A stretch of 64,000 bases of DNA, from positions 1 through 64,000 of the forward strand of contig NZ_QRCC01000005.1 of assembly GCF_009833125.1 (NCBI RefSeq). The letters are read 5' to 3'. Position 1 is the stretch's first letter, and every line of letters begins with the position of its first letter. The notes under the pieces were generated by a model that worked only from the letters and a program-made list of their open reading frames with translations, was not told the origin of the DNA and ran no database searches. Shown piece after piece: positions 27,675 through 37,754 of this stretch. The position numbers were made by a program, and so were the translations under genes. This stretch comes from Nitrosomonas sp. HPC101. Lineage in GTDB: Bacteria; Pseudomonadota; Gammaproteobacteria; Burkholderiales; Nitrosomonadaceae.

Positions 27675-29726
27675 TCAGAGAGCCTCTAGCGGCAGCATGA
27701 CCGTGAAAACTGTTCCTTTTGATACTTCACTGGATACATGCAGTTTACCACCGATTAATTCGACATATTCCCTGCTCTCGAATACACCGATACCCATACC
27801 AGCTGTTTTGGTTGATTCGAAAGGAACAAACAATTTATCGCGGATAAATTGCTCACCCATGCCACATCCGCTGTCTTCGATCTCGATGATTGCCCATCCG
27901 GGGTGTTTTCTGAGCCGCACCTCAACATATCCTCCTTTTGGAGTAGCTTCGATTGCATTTTGTACCAGATGACCAAGCACACGCTCAAGGCGCGATGAAT
28001 CAGCTTGTATATTTAGATCTGTATCGGTAATGATCAGGGTTGGCTTCGGTTCGCAGAAGGATTTGCTTGCGATAACCTGTTGCAGTAACTTGTCCAGAGA
28101 TAACAAGGCATTTTTTTCGTCACGCACGTTTCCTTTGTTGAGTTTTTCAAGCAAACGTTTCATTTTATTGACGGATAACGCTACGGTGTCCAGCATATCC
28201 TGTTGAAATTCCGGGTTGTCCTTGTGTTTTTCTGCATTGGTAAGCAACAGTGAAAGCTGGGCAATCAGGTTTTTGATGTCATGTACGATGAATGTGGACA
28301 TGCGGCTGAAGGATTCAAACTGTCGGGCCGTAGACAATGCCTGGGCGGCTTCATACTGCGCCAGATAGCTGGCTGCTTGTCTCCCCGCTACTTTCAGTAA
28401 ATCCCTGACTTCCCAGTTGAACTCAATTGTGCTTCTGGGTTCGGTCAGTACTACAAATCCCAACAATTCACCATGTAATATCAGTGGTACTACCCAGCGT
28501 GCCCTGGGAATAGCAGGCAGCCAGTCAGGCAGCACCATGGCTGCGTACTTCTGTGATTCAGAATCATGCTGATATAAATCGATCACCCAGGAATTATCCT
28601 GCATGAACCGGCAAAAATAGTTATCCATTGTTACGGAAGCATCGACATGAGGAATATTCCAACAGGCGATCGGCAGATAAGCGTGCTGCTGTTCCGATTT
28701 GAACCACACTCCTCCGGCGGGGCTTTCGACGAGCTGTGCGAGTGATTTGATCACTCGGACTCTTAATTCAGTTTCTTCTTCCGACAAGGTACGTGTAAAG
28801 CGTAGCCATTCTTCACGGTAGTCGTAGTTATAGCTGAAAAAATGCTTGCTGATAGATACCTTGAGCCAGGAACGTGTCGTCCCGGAGAACAGCACAACAA
28901 TCAGCAGAACAATCGCCCCGAACAGGAAAGTCAGTTGGAAGATTGTTCCCCAGGTGCCTCCCGAGAATCGGAGATAATAGCCTGTCGCAGCCATCAACAG
29001 TAAATAAACCGCCGCGCCAAACAATGCAGAGGAGTAGAACAGGATGCGTCTTGAAACGGCAATGCCCACCGTCCATTTTGGATTACGTGCAGCCGAGAGG
29101 GCAATCAGGGGAGCGATGAGCGTATTGATCCATCCCCGGGCAGCCCAGATATCAGGATTAATTTTCCTGAATAGTAGTGCGTCGCTGTACAGATAAAAAT
29201 CGTAGACAAACAGACCACCGATGCCCAGGCAGATAAATTTTATTCCCCAGCGTTGCTCTCGGGGGGTGTTCCGGTAGTACTGTTCCACCAGAATCATTCC
29301 GATGATAGCGATTGCCACCCATGTAAAAAATTCTAAGGAGGAGATGGGTTGGTTTGGATCCGTACTGGTGGTGTGACTGAAAGTGATTGTTTGTATCAAA
29401 CAAGTCAGATAGAGCAGGGCGATAGCGGTTACTGCGGGCCTGATTCTGGGTAAGGCTTTATTTGTTTTATCAGATTGGAAAGGCCCCAGCAGGGTGATCA
29501 GAAATATAGTCAGAGTGGCGTTCCGGAATATTTCCAGTATTCGAGCCAGCAGAGGGTCTGGGTAATTCCAGTAGGATGATCCGGCAATTGCTGCTGCCCA
29601 TACCGAGGACGTGAGGCAGGCAACTGCCAGCAGCGGGCCATAAAGACGGCCTTGCCATCTGGTTATCAACAGAATAAATAAAAAGAAAAAGGCGATCGCT
29701 GCTGCGGTGTAGCTCAAGGTTGCCAT
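27675..29726 (-). CDS. prsK: PrsK, XrtA/PEP-CTERM system histidine kinase
   Basis: Membrane sensor kinase of the PEP-CTERM/exosortase A system. It has 683 residues with about eight N-terminal membrane helices (about 1-300), a GAF-like domain (about 320-470), a histidine motif in FIVHDIKNLIAQ, and a C-terminal HATPase (NAIEATPKGG, DSGCGMGE). In other bacteria it pairs with a sigma-54-dependent regulator PrsR. It follows the sugar transferase by 49 bp on the same strand, suggesting an operon. It is about 12 kb from the main exopolysaccharide locus. Confidence 0.85.
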   Translation of the reverse strand: MATLSYTAAAIAFFFLFILLITRWQGRLYGPLLAVACLTSSVWAAAIAGSSYWNYPDPLLARILEIFRNATLTIFLITLLGPFQSDKTNKALPRIRPAVTAIALLYLTCLIQTITFSHTTSTDPNQPISSLEFFTWVAIAIIGMILVEQYYRNTPREQRWGIKFICLGIGGLFVYDFYLYSDALLFRKINPDIWAARGWINTLIAPLIALSAARNPKWTVGIAVSRRILFYSSALFGAAVYLLLMAATGYYLRFSGGTWGTIFQLTFLFGAIVLLIVVLFSGTTRSWLKVSISKHFFSYNYDYREEWLRFTRTLSEEETELRVRVIKSLAQLVESPAGGVWFKSEQQHAYLPIACWNIPHVDASVTMDNYFCRFMQDNSWVIDLYQHDSESQKYAAMVLPDWLPAIPRARWVVPLILHGELLGFVVLTEPRSTIEFNWEVRDLLKVAGRQAASYLAQYEAAQALSTARQFESFSRMSTFIVHDIKNLIAQLSLLLTNAEKHKDNPEFQQDMLDTVALSVNKMKRLLEKLNKGNVRDEKNALLSLDKLLQQVIASKSFCEPKPTLIITDTDLNIQADSSRLERVLGHLVQNAIEATPKGGYVEVRLRKHPGWAIIEIEDSGCGMGEQFIRDKLFVPFESTKTAGMGIGVFESREYVELIGGKLHVSSEVSKGTVFTVMLPLEAL

Positions 29727-29775
29727 AGCAGTTAGCGCAGAAAAAAAGTGTGACTGCCATCATGGCCGGTGATGC

Positions 29776-31173
29776 TCACCGGCTGCCTTTTCCCAGTAGC
29801 ACGACACCTACTGTGTTAATCAGTATGATGAAATCAAGAAACAGGCTATGATTTTTAACGTAATACAGGTCATACTGGAGTTTTTCAATGGCATCTTCTA
29901 CGGAGGCACCGTAAGGGTAGCGCACTTGTGCCCAGCCGGTAATGCCAGGTTTGATACTGTGTCGCATGTTGTAATATGGAACTTGTGCACTGAGGATATT
30001 CACGAAATGGGGACGTTCCGGGCGGGGGCCGACGAAGCTCATTTCACCTTTGAGTACGTTGATGATCTGCGGTAATTCATCGATTCTCAACTTGCGGATA
30101 ACTTTCCCTACGCGTGTTACACGAGGATCGTCAGTCACAGCCCACTGAGGTTTTCCGCCTTTTTCAGCGTCATTGAACATGCTGCGAAATTTGAAAACCA
30201 TATAAGGTTTACCAGCATATCCCACTCTTTCCTGACGATAGAATACAGGCCGCCCGTCTTCAATCAGAATCAGCAAAGCAGTCAGCAATATAACTGGTAA
30301 CGTAGCGATCAGTAACAGCAGGCTGGCAGTGATATCGAATATACGCTTGATCAGGGTTCTCAGTGTCCCCTGTTTAAAACCACTGCCGAATACCAGCCAG
30401 CTGGGGTAGAGTGCGTCCATTCGCAAATGGCCGTATTCTTGTTCGTAAAAGCCGACCATATCAGTTATCTTTATGCCGTTTATCCTGCATTCCAGCAATT
30501 CCTGAATGGGGTAGGTACCCCCCCGTCTTTCCTGAGCCATGACAATGATTTCACTGACATTATGCTGTTTGGCCAGTGAAATCAGTGAATCTGTTTTCGG
30601 GATAATCATTTCAATCGGAACACATCGGGTTTCTTGATCAAACGGAACGAACCCTGCGATCCTGAAGTTGGGCAGACTGATGCTCTTGTCAGCCAGATTA
30701 AGCAGTTCTTCGGCATCGGTGCCAGTACCCAGTACCAGTGCCCGGTAGCGCAAGTTATCCAGGCCTTTCCATCTGAAAAAGAATAGCCGGATAGACAGTA
30801 TCAGCAATAGGGCCAGCAGCATGACGATAGCCAATAACCCCCGGCCAAAATAAAGATCCGGAAAGAGGTAAAAAATCAGGGTGATAAGGCCAAATCCCAG
30901 TGCGAGGGATGGCAGCAGCCTGAGCAGAATACCTTCGAAGTCCTGTCTACCCTCCATCTGGTACATACCCAGTGTAGCCATGCTGGCGATAATGATGAAA
31001 GTGAAGGTAATTGCTCCGGGAAATTGAGAAACCAGTAACTCGGATATCGTGCCGTTCCACTGTGGAAAGCGGATAGCTGCTCCCGCGAAAAAAACTCCGA
31101 GTAGCGCGACGGTTTCAATGCTGGCAAGCAGTACCGAGAATCTGGAAATATAGTGATTGGATACTTGAATCAA
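29776..31173 (-). CDS. EpsB-type polyprenyl-phosphate sugar transferase (XrtA system)
   Basis: Initiating exopolysaccharide sugar-phosphate transferase, 465 residues. About five membrane helices and a CoA-like nucleotide-binding region form the N-terminal half. A further helix ([18 protein letters not shown]) leads into the bacterial sugar transferase domain with [17 protein letters not shown] and PGITGWAQV. It would load the first sugar phosphate onto undecaprenyl phosphate. No other initiating transferase is in the exopolysaccharide locus, so this gene probably serves it. Confidence 0.85.
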   Translation of the reverse strand: MIQVSNHYISRFSVLLASIETVALLGVFFAGAAIRFPQWNGTISELLVSQFPGAITFTFIIIASMATLGMYQMEGRQDFEGILLRLLPSLALGFGLITLIFYLFPDLYFGRGLLAIVMLLALLLILSIRLFFFRWKGLDNLRYRALVLGTGTDAEELLNLADKSISLPNFRIAGFVPFDQETRCVPIEMIIPKTDSLISLAKQHNVSEIIVMAQERRGGTYPIQELLECRINGIKITDMVGFYEQEYGHLRMDALYPSWLVFGSGFKQGTLRTLIKRIFDITASLLLLIATLPVILLTALLILIEDGRPVFYRQERVGYAGKPYMVFKFRSMFNDAEKGGKPQWAVTDDPRVTRVGKVIRKLRIDELPQIINVLKGEMSFVGPRPERPHFVNILSAQVPYYNMRHSIKPGITGWAQVRYPYGASVEDAIEKLQYDLYYVKNHSLFLDFIILINTVGVVLLGKGSR

Positions 31174-31203
31174 AATACCACCTGACTAAATTTTGAGAGA
31201 TAA

Positions 31204-31233
31204 ACATCCGGGTGGATAGAAAATAACGGATGT
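31204..31233. terminator. Inverted repeat between the protease and epsB-type genes
   Basis: ACATCCG at 31204-31210 pairs with CGGATGT at 31227-31233 across a 16-base loop. It lies just after the stop of the leftward protease gene and about 30 bp before the sugar-transferase start. On the minus strand TTTATC follows the stem. It could be a weak terminator or a leader structure. Confidence 0.3.
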
Positions 31234-31265
31234 CGTCAAAGAACAAATTGTTTTATTAGCATAGA

Positions 31266-32057
31266 TCAATCAGAAGTCATCTGACCATTTTGTTTAAGCA
31301 AGTCCATAATGTAGTTGCCAGGGATGGCATAGCTGATTCCGCTTGGGTCGCTCAGTATGGATTCCTTTTTGTCTTTTACAAAGACCATATTCACCACACC
31401 GTACACTTCTCCAGTGTCTACATCGTATAGTGGGCTGCCGCTGTTGCCGGGATAAGCGGTGCCATCGAGCTGAAATACCGTGTAGGCCGATCTCTGTAGC
31501 TGGCGAATCTTGGTTGCGTCAAGCTGTCTGGTATTTTGCGCAGGCAGTATGACTGGAGTAATTGAAGAGATAGTAGCTCGATGGGTTACCGGATAGAAAC
31601 CAAGTACCATCCCAATCGGAAAACCAGTGAATGCCAGTAGCGCTCCTTCTTTTATCTTGCTGGCATTTCCCAGCTTCATGACAGGCAGTGCAGTTCCTTC
31701 GAAACGTAGCAAGGCCAGATCATGTTCTTTGTCCTGTGCAACTATAGTAGTGTTTCTTAGTTCTGGTTTATTACCCTTGCCAGTCATGATGATTAATGCA
31801 TCTTTATTCTTTCCATCGGACAGATCAGAAATTACATGAACATTTGTGATGACATGCTGTCCATCTCCGATGACAAAGCCTGTTCCAAGGAAATTAACAG
31901 GAGGAGAGCGCAGTTTGTGGAAAGAGCCTATGCCGACAATTGCGGGCTTGATCCGTCCTATCGTTTCAATCAGATCGGCCTGGCAAGAAGCGGATAAGAG
32001 GAGAAGCAAGCTTGCGAGAAACGATCTTAAAATAGAGAGCATTGCCAGATTGAACAT
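31266..32057 (-). CDS. Trypsin-like periplasmic serine protease
   Basis: A 263-residue exported protein with a signal sequence ending near a possible lipoprotein Cys25 (LLLSASCQAD). The catalytic triad is His74 (TNVHVI), Asp113 (EHDLALL) and Ser206 (GNSGSP). It lacks a PDZ domain, unlike degP. It lies just upstream of the EpsB-type and prsK genes on the same strand, so a role in XrtA-related secretion or maturation is possible but not shown. The ATG at 32042 is an alternative start. Confidence 0.8.
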   Translation of the reverse strand: MFNLAMLSILRSFLASLLLLLSASCQADLIETIGRIKPAIVGIGSFHKLRSPPVNFLGTGFVIGDGQHVITNVHVISDLSDGKNKDALIIMTGKGNKPELRNTTIVAQDKEHDLALLRFEGTALPVMKLGNASKIKEGALLAFTGFPIGMVLGFYPVTHRATISSITPVILPAQNTRQLDATKIRQLQRSAYTVFQLDGTAYPGNSGSPLYDVDTGEVYGVVNMVFVKDKKESILSDPSGISYAIPGNYIMDLLKQNGQMTSD

Positions 32058-32168
32058 GAGACAGAAGTAGGGTTGGTTAAGCGCGAGCGTATCTGTGATG
32101 GCTGCATAACCTATTCAGACTGCTGCCATATAATCCAAGCTGCTGCAGGCAATGCACAGGAAAAAATA

Positions 32169-32243
32169 TGGTAGGCGGTATTGGAATTGAACCAATGACT
32201 TCCACCGTGTGAAGGTGACACTCTACCGCTGAGTTAACCGCCT
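32169..32243 (-). tRNA. tRNA-Val (anticodon CAC)
   Basis: The minus-strand sequence folds into a full cloverleaf. The acceptor AGGCGGT pairs perfectly with ACCGCCT, the anticodon loop is TTCACAC with anticodon CAC, the T loop is TTCAATT on an ATTGG/CCAAT stem, and CCA is encoded at the 3' end. It reads GUG codons. It is divergent from sdaA. A promoter can be seen upstream. Confidence 0.95.
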
Positions 32244-32264
32244 TTGCTGCCTTTAGGCTACAAG

Positions 32265-32294
32265 ATTAGATCATAGCCTGTTTATGCCGGTCAA
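32265..32294 (-). promoter_or_regulatory. Sigma-70-type promoter for tRNA-Val
   Basis: On the minus strand a -35 box TTGACC (32289-32294) is separated by 18 bp from a -10 box TCTAAT (32265-32270). The expected start site is around 32258, some 15 bp before the tRNA 5' end, which fits a short leader removed by RNase P. Both boxes are 5-of-6 matches. Confidence 0.5.
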
Positions 32295-32360
32295 TTGTTA
32301 TCTCTGTGATATTTCTTAAAATAATTTGATCTGTCCATGAAACGGATGCGATTAGGCTAC

Positions 32361-32399
32361 TATAATACAATCATTGGCTCTGGTTACAAATTACCAGAG
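32361..32399 (+). promoter_or_regulatory. sdaA promoter -10 box and 5' leader hairpin
   Basis: A perfect -10 TATAAT at 32361-32366 with only a weak -35 (TGAAAC at 32338-32343, 17 bp away) would start transcription near 32373. Just after that start, CTCTGGT (32378-32384) pairs with ACCAGAG (32393-32399) in a 7-bp stem with an 8-base loop. The hairpin would sit at the 5' end of the sdaA mRNA. The sdaA start has no clear Shine-Dalgarno. It could be an operator or an mRNA-stabilising structure. Confidence 0.5.
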
Positions 32400-32435
32400 T
32401 GACTTCTCTTTTGTATCAATTAAAAAAGTTACCCT

Positions 32436-33821
32436 ATGTTCATAAGTGTACTTGATCTGTTTAAAATCGGTATTGGTCCCTCCAGCTCGCATACGATGGG
32501 GCCCATGGCGGCCGCAAATGCTTTTCGTGATGATATTGATCAACTAATCTTGCAAACTCCGGGTAATCGTAATCATCGTGTTTATTGCGTGCTCAAGGGT
32601 TCACTCGCATTTACTGGGAGAGGACACGCAACAGACAGAGCTGTAACTTTGGGGTTACATGGCTACGCTCCCGCATTACTCGCCGGGCAGGATGTTAATG
32701 CGCTGACAGCAAAGCTTTGGACTGCCAGTACTGTGCAACTTGCCAGCGGGAGGCATCTTGATTTCAATCCGGAGGATGATATTGTCTTCGATAAATCGGA
32801 TCCACTGCCTCAACATCCCAACGGGATGATTTTTTATCTTCTGGATGAGGAGGGAAAGAAGGTTTTATCAGAGACATTCTTTTCTATTGGGGGAGGATTC
32901 ATCTGCACACTTGAAGAAATCAATCAACTGAATGCCCCGCTCAAAATTGAAGCCGCCGGAGTATATCCCTACCCATTTGATTCAGCAGACAGTATGCTCG
33001 AGATGTCGCAGCAGAGCAGCTTGTCCATTGCGGCAATGAAACGCGCCAATGAGTTGACCAGGATGTCGGAGCAGGATCTTGAACAGGGGTTGGACAATAT
33101 TTTGCAGGCCATGTGTCATTGTGTCGAGCAGGGGTTGACGACAGAGGGCCGTCTTCCGGGTAACCTGGGTATACGCCGTCGTGCAAAAGACTTGTTTGAG
33201 CAACTGAAAATGAATCCGGAAAAAGGCACGCTGAATGACTGGCTATGTGCTTATGCCATGGCAGTTAACGAAGAAAACGCCGCAGGACATATGGTTGTTA
33301 CGGCACCTACTAACGGTGCTGCCGGAGTTATTCCAGCTATTATTTACTATCTGCTTAAACATGAAGGCGGTACTCCGCAGCAAGCTCGGGATTTTTTGCT
33401 GACTGCTGCAGCAATTGGTGGGCTGATCAAACATCGTAGTTCGATTTCCGGTGCGGAAGTAGGCTGTCAGGGGGAAGTGGGCTCAGCAGCGGCCATGGCT
33501 GCTGCTGGTCTTTGCGCGGTGAGAGGAGGTACTGCCGAGCAAATTGAGAATGCTGCTGAAATTGCACTGGAACACCATTTGGGTATGACCTGTGATCCGG
33601 TTGGTGGCCTGGTTCAAGTGCCCTGCATAGAACGTAATGGCTTTGGCGCGATTAAGGCGCATACTGCTGCTGCACTTGCCTGTCGTGGTACGGGTAAACA
33701 TTTTATATCACTCGACAACTGCATCGATGCAATGAAGCAGACTGGCCTGGAGATGTCGCATAAATACAAAGAAACCTCACTGGGTGGACTGGCTGTCAGT
33801 GTCAGTATTACCGAATGCTGA
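32436..33821 (+). CDS. sdaA: L-serine ammonia-lyase
   Basis: Single-chain iron-sulfur L-serine dehydratase converting serine to pyruvate and ammonia. The 461 residues contain the N-terminal beta domain ([19 protein letters not shown]) and the C-terminal alpha domain with the [12 protein letters not shown] motif and the [17 protein letters not shown] region that carries cluster cysteines. The two domains are fused, as in E. coli SdaA. It is transcribed from the promoter region shared with tRNA-Val, in the opposite direction. Confidence 0.94.
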   Translation: MFISVLDLFKIGIGPSSSHTMGPMAAANAFRDDIDQLILQTPGNRNHRVYCVLKGSLAFTGRGHATDRAVTLGLHGYAPALLAGQDVNALTAKLWTASTVQLASGRHLDFNPEDDIVFDKSDPLPQHPNGMIFYLLDEEGKKVLSETFFSIGGGFICTLEEINQLNAPLKIEAAGVYPYPFDSADSMLEMSQQSSLSIAAMKRANELTRMSEQDLEQGLDNILQAMCHCVEQGLTTEGRLPGNLGIRRRAKDLFEQLKMNPEKGTLNDWLCAYAMAVNEENAAGHMVVTAPTNGAAGVIPAIIYYLLKHEGGTPQQARDFLLTAAAIGGLIKHRSSISGAEVGCQGEVGSAAAMAAAGLCAVRGGTAEQIENAAEIALEHHLGMTCDPVGGLVQVPCIERNGFGAIKAHTAAALACRGTGKHFISLDNCIDAMKQTGLEMSHKYKETSLGGLAVSVSITEC

Positions 33822-33854
33822 AGCATGGCCAATATATGCTGCCGGCAACTTGGA

Positions 33855-33947
33855 TGGCGGAGAGGGTGGGATTCGAACCCACGTGCCAGGAAATCCTGAC
33901 CATCTGATTTCGAGTCAGCGCCGTTATGGCCACTTCGGTACCTCTCC
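33855..33947 (-). tRNA. tRNA-Ser (anticodon CGA)
   Basis: The minus-strand sequence forms a class II cloverleaf of 93 bases including an encoded CCA. The acceptor GGAGAGG pairs with CCTCTCC, the anticodon loop is CTCGAAA with anticodon CGA, a long variable arm follows, and the T arm carries GTTCGAATC. It reads UCG codons. Confidence 0.95.
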
Positions 33948-34076
33948 GGAAAACAGTATCTTTTTGAGTCGGCCATTTTAGCAGTTTCTCAATCTTTTAA
34001 TAGAGCTGTGAGTGGATATCACGAGTGTACTGTACTTCCCGGTGAAGTATCCAGCCAGTGTCATGCATCATAAGAT

Positions 34077-34120
34077 CCCCGCCGCGTAGCGGTTTTATCA
34101 CCAGGCTAGCGTGAGCGGGG
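34077..34120. repeat. Nested inverted repeat between tRNA-Ser and radA
   Basis: CCCCGC at 34077-34082 pairs with GCGGGG at 34115-34120. Inside it CCGC-GTA-GCGG (34082-34092), followed by TTTT, forms a smaller alternative hairpin. It lies in the 243-bp gap between the tRNA 5' end and radA, which otherwise holds nothing I can assign. Either a weak terminator or a structured radA leader is possible. Confidence 0.35.
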
Positions 34121-34190
34121 TAGGGGGCTCATTCTCCATCAGGGCTTCCAGAGACTGATAAGCGATCAGCAACGATTTCTGGGCTTATTC

Positions 34191-35540
34191 ATGGCAAAAC
34201 CCAAGGTTCTTTATATTTGTAGTGCCTGCGGCGGGCAGGTGTTGAAATGGCAAGGCCAATGTCCACATTGCCGTGAATGGAACTCATTGACTGAGGTTGT
34301 ACAAGAGAAAAGTTTTTCGCACTTTATATCGGATTCCGCGCAGGGACGTGTGTTGAGCCTGCGTGATGTCAACGCGGAGGATGTGCCTCGTTTTCTGACG
34401 GGATTGCCTGAATTTGACCGGGTACTGGGTGGAGGGCTGGTTCAGGGTGGAGTCGTTTTATTGGGAGGTGATCCTGGCATCGGTAAGTCAACATTGCTGT
34501 TGCAGGCGCTGTCCCGGATGTCAGAACATCATCGGGTGTTATATGTCAGTGGTGAAGAGTCCATGCAGCAGGTTGCGCTTCGGGCAAAACGATTGGCGCT
34601 GGATGCAGCCAAAGTTGATTTACTGGCCGAAATCCGGCTGGAGGCGATTCAATCGGTTCTGGTTGAACATCATCCTCGTGTGGCAATAATTGATTCAATC
34701 CAGACAATTTATTCCGAAACATTACAATCGGCTCCGGGTTCAGTTGCTCAGGTACGGGAATGTGCTGCTCGTTTGACGCGATTTGCAAAAACCAGCGGTA
34801 CCTGTGTTGTGCTGGTAGGGCATGTGACTAAGGATGGCGCACTGGCTGGGCCGCGTGTTCTGGAGCATATGGTTGATACGGTGCTTTATTTTGAAGGGGA
34901 TACGCACTCAGCTTTTCGTCTGATTCGTGCTTTCAAGAATCGTTTTGGAGCAGTGAATGAACTGGGTGTTTTTGCCATGACTGAAAAGGGGTTGCGGGAA
35001 GTGGGTAATCCTTCCGCCTTGTTTCTTTCACATCATGGTGTTCGCGTGCCAGGCATTTGCGTGATGGCAACGCAGGAAGGAACGCGTCCTTTGCTGGTGG
35101 AGATTCAGGCATTGGTGGATGAAGCGCACACCGCTAACCCACGTCGGTTGAGCGTCGGACTGGAACAGAACCGCTTGGCGATGCTACTGGCAGTGCTGCA
35201 CCGTCATGCCGCTATTCCCTGTTTTGATCAGAATATTTTCATCAATGCGGTGGGAGGAGTCAAAATTACCGAGCCAGGTGCTGATCTGGCCGTAATGCTG
35301 GCGATAGTTTCATCTCTGAAAAACCGGGCTTTGCCGGAGAAAACAATAGTGTTTGGAGAAGTGGGGCTGGCGGGGGAAGTACGACCGGTACAGCGTGGGC
35401 AGGAACGAATTAAAGAGGCTGCCAAGCTGGGATTTACCCGAGCTGTCATTCCCAAGGCAAATCAGTCCAGACAGGTTGTCAAGGAGATTGAAATTATTGC
35501 TGTGGAGCGGGTCGAGGAAGCGGTCAGGGCGCTTTTTTGA
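34191..35540 (+). CDS. radA: DNA repair protein RadA
   Basis: RecA-like ATPase that promotes branch migration in recombination, 449 residues. A C4 zinc finger (C10, C13, C24, C27) is followed by Walker A GGDPGIGKS at about 92-100, the RadA-specific KNRFG motif (FKNRFGAVNELGVF), and a C-terminal Lon-like domain. It stands alone and converges on the universal stress gene. Confidence 0.95.
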   Translation: MAKPKVLYICSACGGQVLKWQGQCPHCREWNSLTEVVQEKSFSHFISDSAQGRVLSLRDVNAEDVPRFLTGLPEFDRVLGGGLVQGGVVLLGGDPGIGKSTLLLQALSRMSEHHRVLYVSGEESMQQVALRAKRLALDAAKVDLLAEIRLEAIQSVLVEHHPRVAIIDSIQTIYSETLQSAPGSVAQVRECAARLTRFAKTSGTCVVLVGHVTKDGALAGPRVLEHMVDTVLYFEGDTHSAFRLIRAFKNRFGAVNELGVFAMTEKGLREVGNPSALFLSHHGVRVPGICVMATQEGTRPLLVEIQALVDEAHTANPRRLSVGLEQNRLAMLLAVLHRHAAIPCFDQNIFINAVGGVKITEPGADLAVMLAIVSSLKNRALPEKTIVFGEVGLAGEVRPVQRGQERIKEAAKLGFTRAVIPKANQSRQVVKEIEIIAVERVEEAVRALF

Positions 35541-35572
35541 TCAAGTGGTTACGGTAATTTCGTGTGGCTTGA

Positions 35573-36520
35573 TTAGCAGAAGGAAGCTGCAGACACCCTG
35601 TCATTGCTGGACTCGTAAACCTCAATCGGTATTATTCCGCGTACCAGTAGCAGCGGACAGGTCGTATTTCCGATAATGCGGCTTGTAACGCTGCCATGGA
35701 TGATGCGTTCTATGCCTGAGCGCCCGTGTGTACTCATCACAACCAGATCGGTATTTTCTGTGCATATGGTACGGATAATGATTTCAGCCGGGCTGCCCGG
35801 TATAACCTGATAGCAGGAAGGTACGTTCGCCAGTTGTAGCTGCAGTTGTATCTGTTCCAGATAATGGATTGCCTGGTGAGTCTCAGATTGCTCTTTGGTG
35901 GATATTCGTTCATTTTGTTGCCCGTGTCTGGAATGATCCGGCTTGATGATGCGGATCAGGGAGATGGTTGCTCCCGTATTTTGTGCAAATTGGCGGGCTA
36001 TGGGGATGGCCGCTTCTGCCAGGGGGGTACCATCAAGGGGCAGGAGAATAGTACGAGGTACGGAACCGGATTTCACCGGAATTGCTGCAGGCGCTAAAAA
36101 TACAGGCGGGCGGGCGTTGCACACGATTTCGTCCGCTACGCTGCCCAGCAATGCTTGTCCCAGGCCGGTTCTGCCATGTGTTGACATGGCAATCAGATCG
36201 ACACAGGCTTCTTCTGCCAGATGGAGTATGTTTTCAGCGGGTGTCCCCGGTAAAAGTCGATCCATCACGCTGAAGCCAATCTGATTGAGTTCTTGTGCGA
36301 CGTCGTGTAACTGTTTGTATGCCTTGTTTTCTTTTGTGGTTGCGGTCTGTTTTGGCGTAGGCAGGTCAGAAGCATCTTCAACCAGAGAATGGAAGCTAGA
36401 TGACAGTGCTGTCATCAACAGCAGTTCGGTTTGATCCGGAGTAATGAAACGGAGCAGATGAGGGATAACTTGTTTCGCCAGTTCAGAGCCATCCAGCGGG
36501 ATAAGTGCTCGTCTGATCAT
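35573..36520 (-). CDS. Tandem universal stress protein (two UspA domains)
   Basis: A 315-residue protein with two UspA domains (about 1-150 and 155-300). Each ends with an ATP-binding G-2x-G-9x-G-S type segment, STHGRTGLGQALLGS in the first and STHGRSGIERIIHGS in the second, so both halves may bind ATP. Such proteins accumulate under starvation or oxidative stress. It is monocistronic, convergent with radA. Confidence 0.88.
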   Translation of the reverse strand: MIRRALIPLDGSELAKQVIPHLLRFITPDQTELLLMTALSSSFHSLVEDASDLPTPKQTATTKENKAYKQLHDVAQELNQIGFSVMDRLLPGTPAENILHLAEEACVDLIAMSTHGRTGLGQALLGSVADEIVCNARPPVFLAPAAIPVKSGSVPRTILLPLDGTPLAEAAIPIARQFAQNTGATISLIRIIKPDHSRHGQQNERISTKEQSETHQAIHYLEQIQLQLQLANVPSCYQVIPGSPAEIIIRTICTENTDLVVMSTHGRSGIERIIHGSVTSRIIGNTTCPLLLVRGIIPIEVYESSNDRVSAASFC

Positions 36521-36628
36521 GGTTACGCTTCCTGTTCATAAACACATTGTTTCAGTATAGATTTACTTGCGCTTTATTTCCAGACAGATATGGTTGTTTG
36601 CTTGTGAGATCAGGATGGTACGAACACA

Positions 36629-37420
36629 TCAAAACCAGCGATAGCATCTGCTGCTTTTTCCCCACAGCTGCTCAATTTGTTGATGATAAGCGGCAAGAGA
36701 TCCGCTCGTCCAGAATTCTTCGCTTCCTGTGTGATCACCGATAGCGAGTAATCCTTCGGAAGAAAGCCTGCGGACAACTTCTTTTGCCACTGCTGCATCC
36801 GTTTTTATGATTGCAACGTTTTTTCCTGCTATCTCGGAGATTAATTCAGACAAATGATTGTAGTGTGTACATCCAAGTACGATAGTGTCGGCTCCTTTGT
36901 CAAGCAGCGGCGCAATATACTGCTTCAGTAAGGTGATGGTCTGGTCGCTGTTGAAACTTAATGCTTCTATTCTGGCAACCAGGTCGGGACATGGCTGAAT
37001 CTCGATTTTTACATTGTTTGCAAAACGTTCTGCCAGTGTTGTGAATGAATTTGTTTGAAGTGTTCTGGGGGTTGCCAATACGCCAATGATTCCGGTATGT
37101 GTGGAAAGTGCGGCGGGCTTGATTCCTGGTTCTACACCGACAATCGGGATTGGATAGCGAGCCCTGAGTCTGGAAATGGCTGTTGTCGTTGCAGTATTGC
37201 ATGCCACAACAACAGTCTTGACTCCGCGGGTAAGCAGAAACGCTGTAACGGTGCTCATTCGTTGAAATATGTAATTGTCCGATTTCTCTCCGTAAGGGGC
37301 GTGCAGTGAATCCGCAACGTATACGATATCCTCACCCGGCAGCAATTCCCTGATTTCCCGGGCAACGGATAATCCACCGATTCCGGAATCAAAAATGCCA
37401 ATGGGGTTAGCGGGAGTCAT
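36629..37420 (-). CDS. murI: Glutamate racemase
   Basis: Cofactor-independent racemase making D-glutamate for peptidoglycan. The catalytic cysteines are in VACNTATT and LGCTHY, and the N-terminal GIFDSGIGGLSV is typical. Starting at the ATG at 37420 gives 263 residues and the expected N-terminus. The ATG at 37438 and the much longer frame from 37510 are less likely. The tail after residue 240 is not well conserved in the family. Confidence 0.92.
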   Translation of the reverse strand: MTPANPIGIFDSGIGGLSVAREIRELLPGEDIVYVADSLHAPYGEKSDNYIFQRMSTVTAFLLTRGVKTVVVACNTATTTAISRLRARYPIPIVGVEPGIKPAALSTHTGIIGVLATPRTLQTNSFTTLAERFANNVKIEIQPCPDLVARIEALSFNSDQTITLLKQYIAPLLDKGADTIVLGCTHYNHLSELISEIAGKNVAIIKTDAAVAKEVVRRLSSEGLLAIGDHTGSEEFWTSGSLAAYHQQIEQLWGKSSRCYRWF

Positions 37421-37754
37421 AGGTTTACCATCATCCATGTGAAAACTGATCAAAATTGAAAGAATCTCATAATTTCCTGTGTAACGCTGTGTGATGTCCC
37501 TGATATTCAATCACGGTATATGTTCATCATATGTCATGTCGAATAGAGATACACTGAAGCCCGAACTTGAAAGGTCGGGTTTACAGTTTTTTCGGTGATT
37601 CAGGGTGAAAATTGCTGAAAATACTGCGGGGTGGCCAGGGACTATAATTTATGCAATGGCCCCTTGGGCAGGAGAGATGATGCAGATTCCATGATGTGCA
37701 GGATTGGCCAGGCATTGACCGGAAACAATCAATACCTGGGGATATGCATTGGTA
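37421..37754. other. murI-rhlE intergenic region with a hairpin at 37557-37582
   Basis: This 334-bp gap between two leftward genes holds no credible coding sequence. AAGCCCGA (37557-37564) pairs with TCGGGTTT (37575-37582) over a 10-base loop, with one G-T pair. On the plus strand it is followed by TTTACAGTTTTTT, but no plus-strand gene precedes it. On the minus strand, downstream of rhlE, no T run follows, so terminator function for rhlE is uncertain. Confidence 0.35.

Noticed and set aside
35545..35572. Shared terminator between radA and the universal stress gene
   Set aside because: The 32-bp gap contains only partial pairing and no T tract on either strand.
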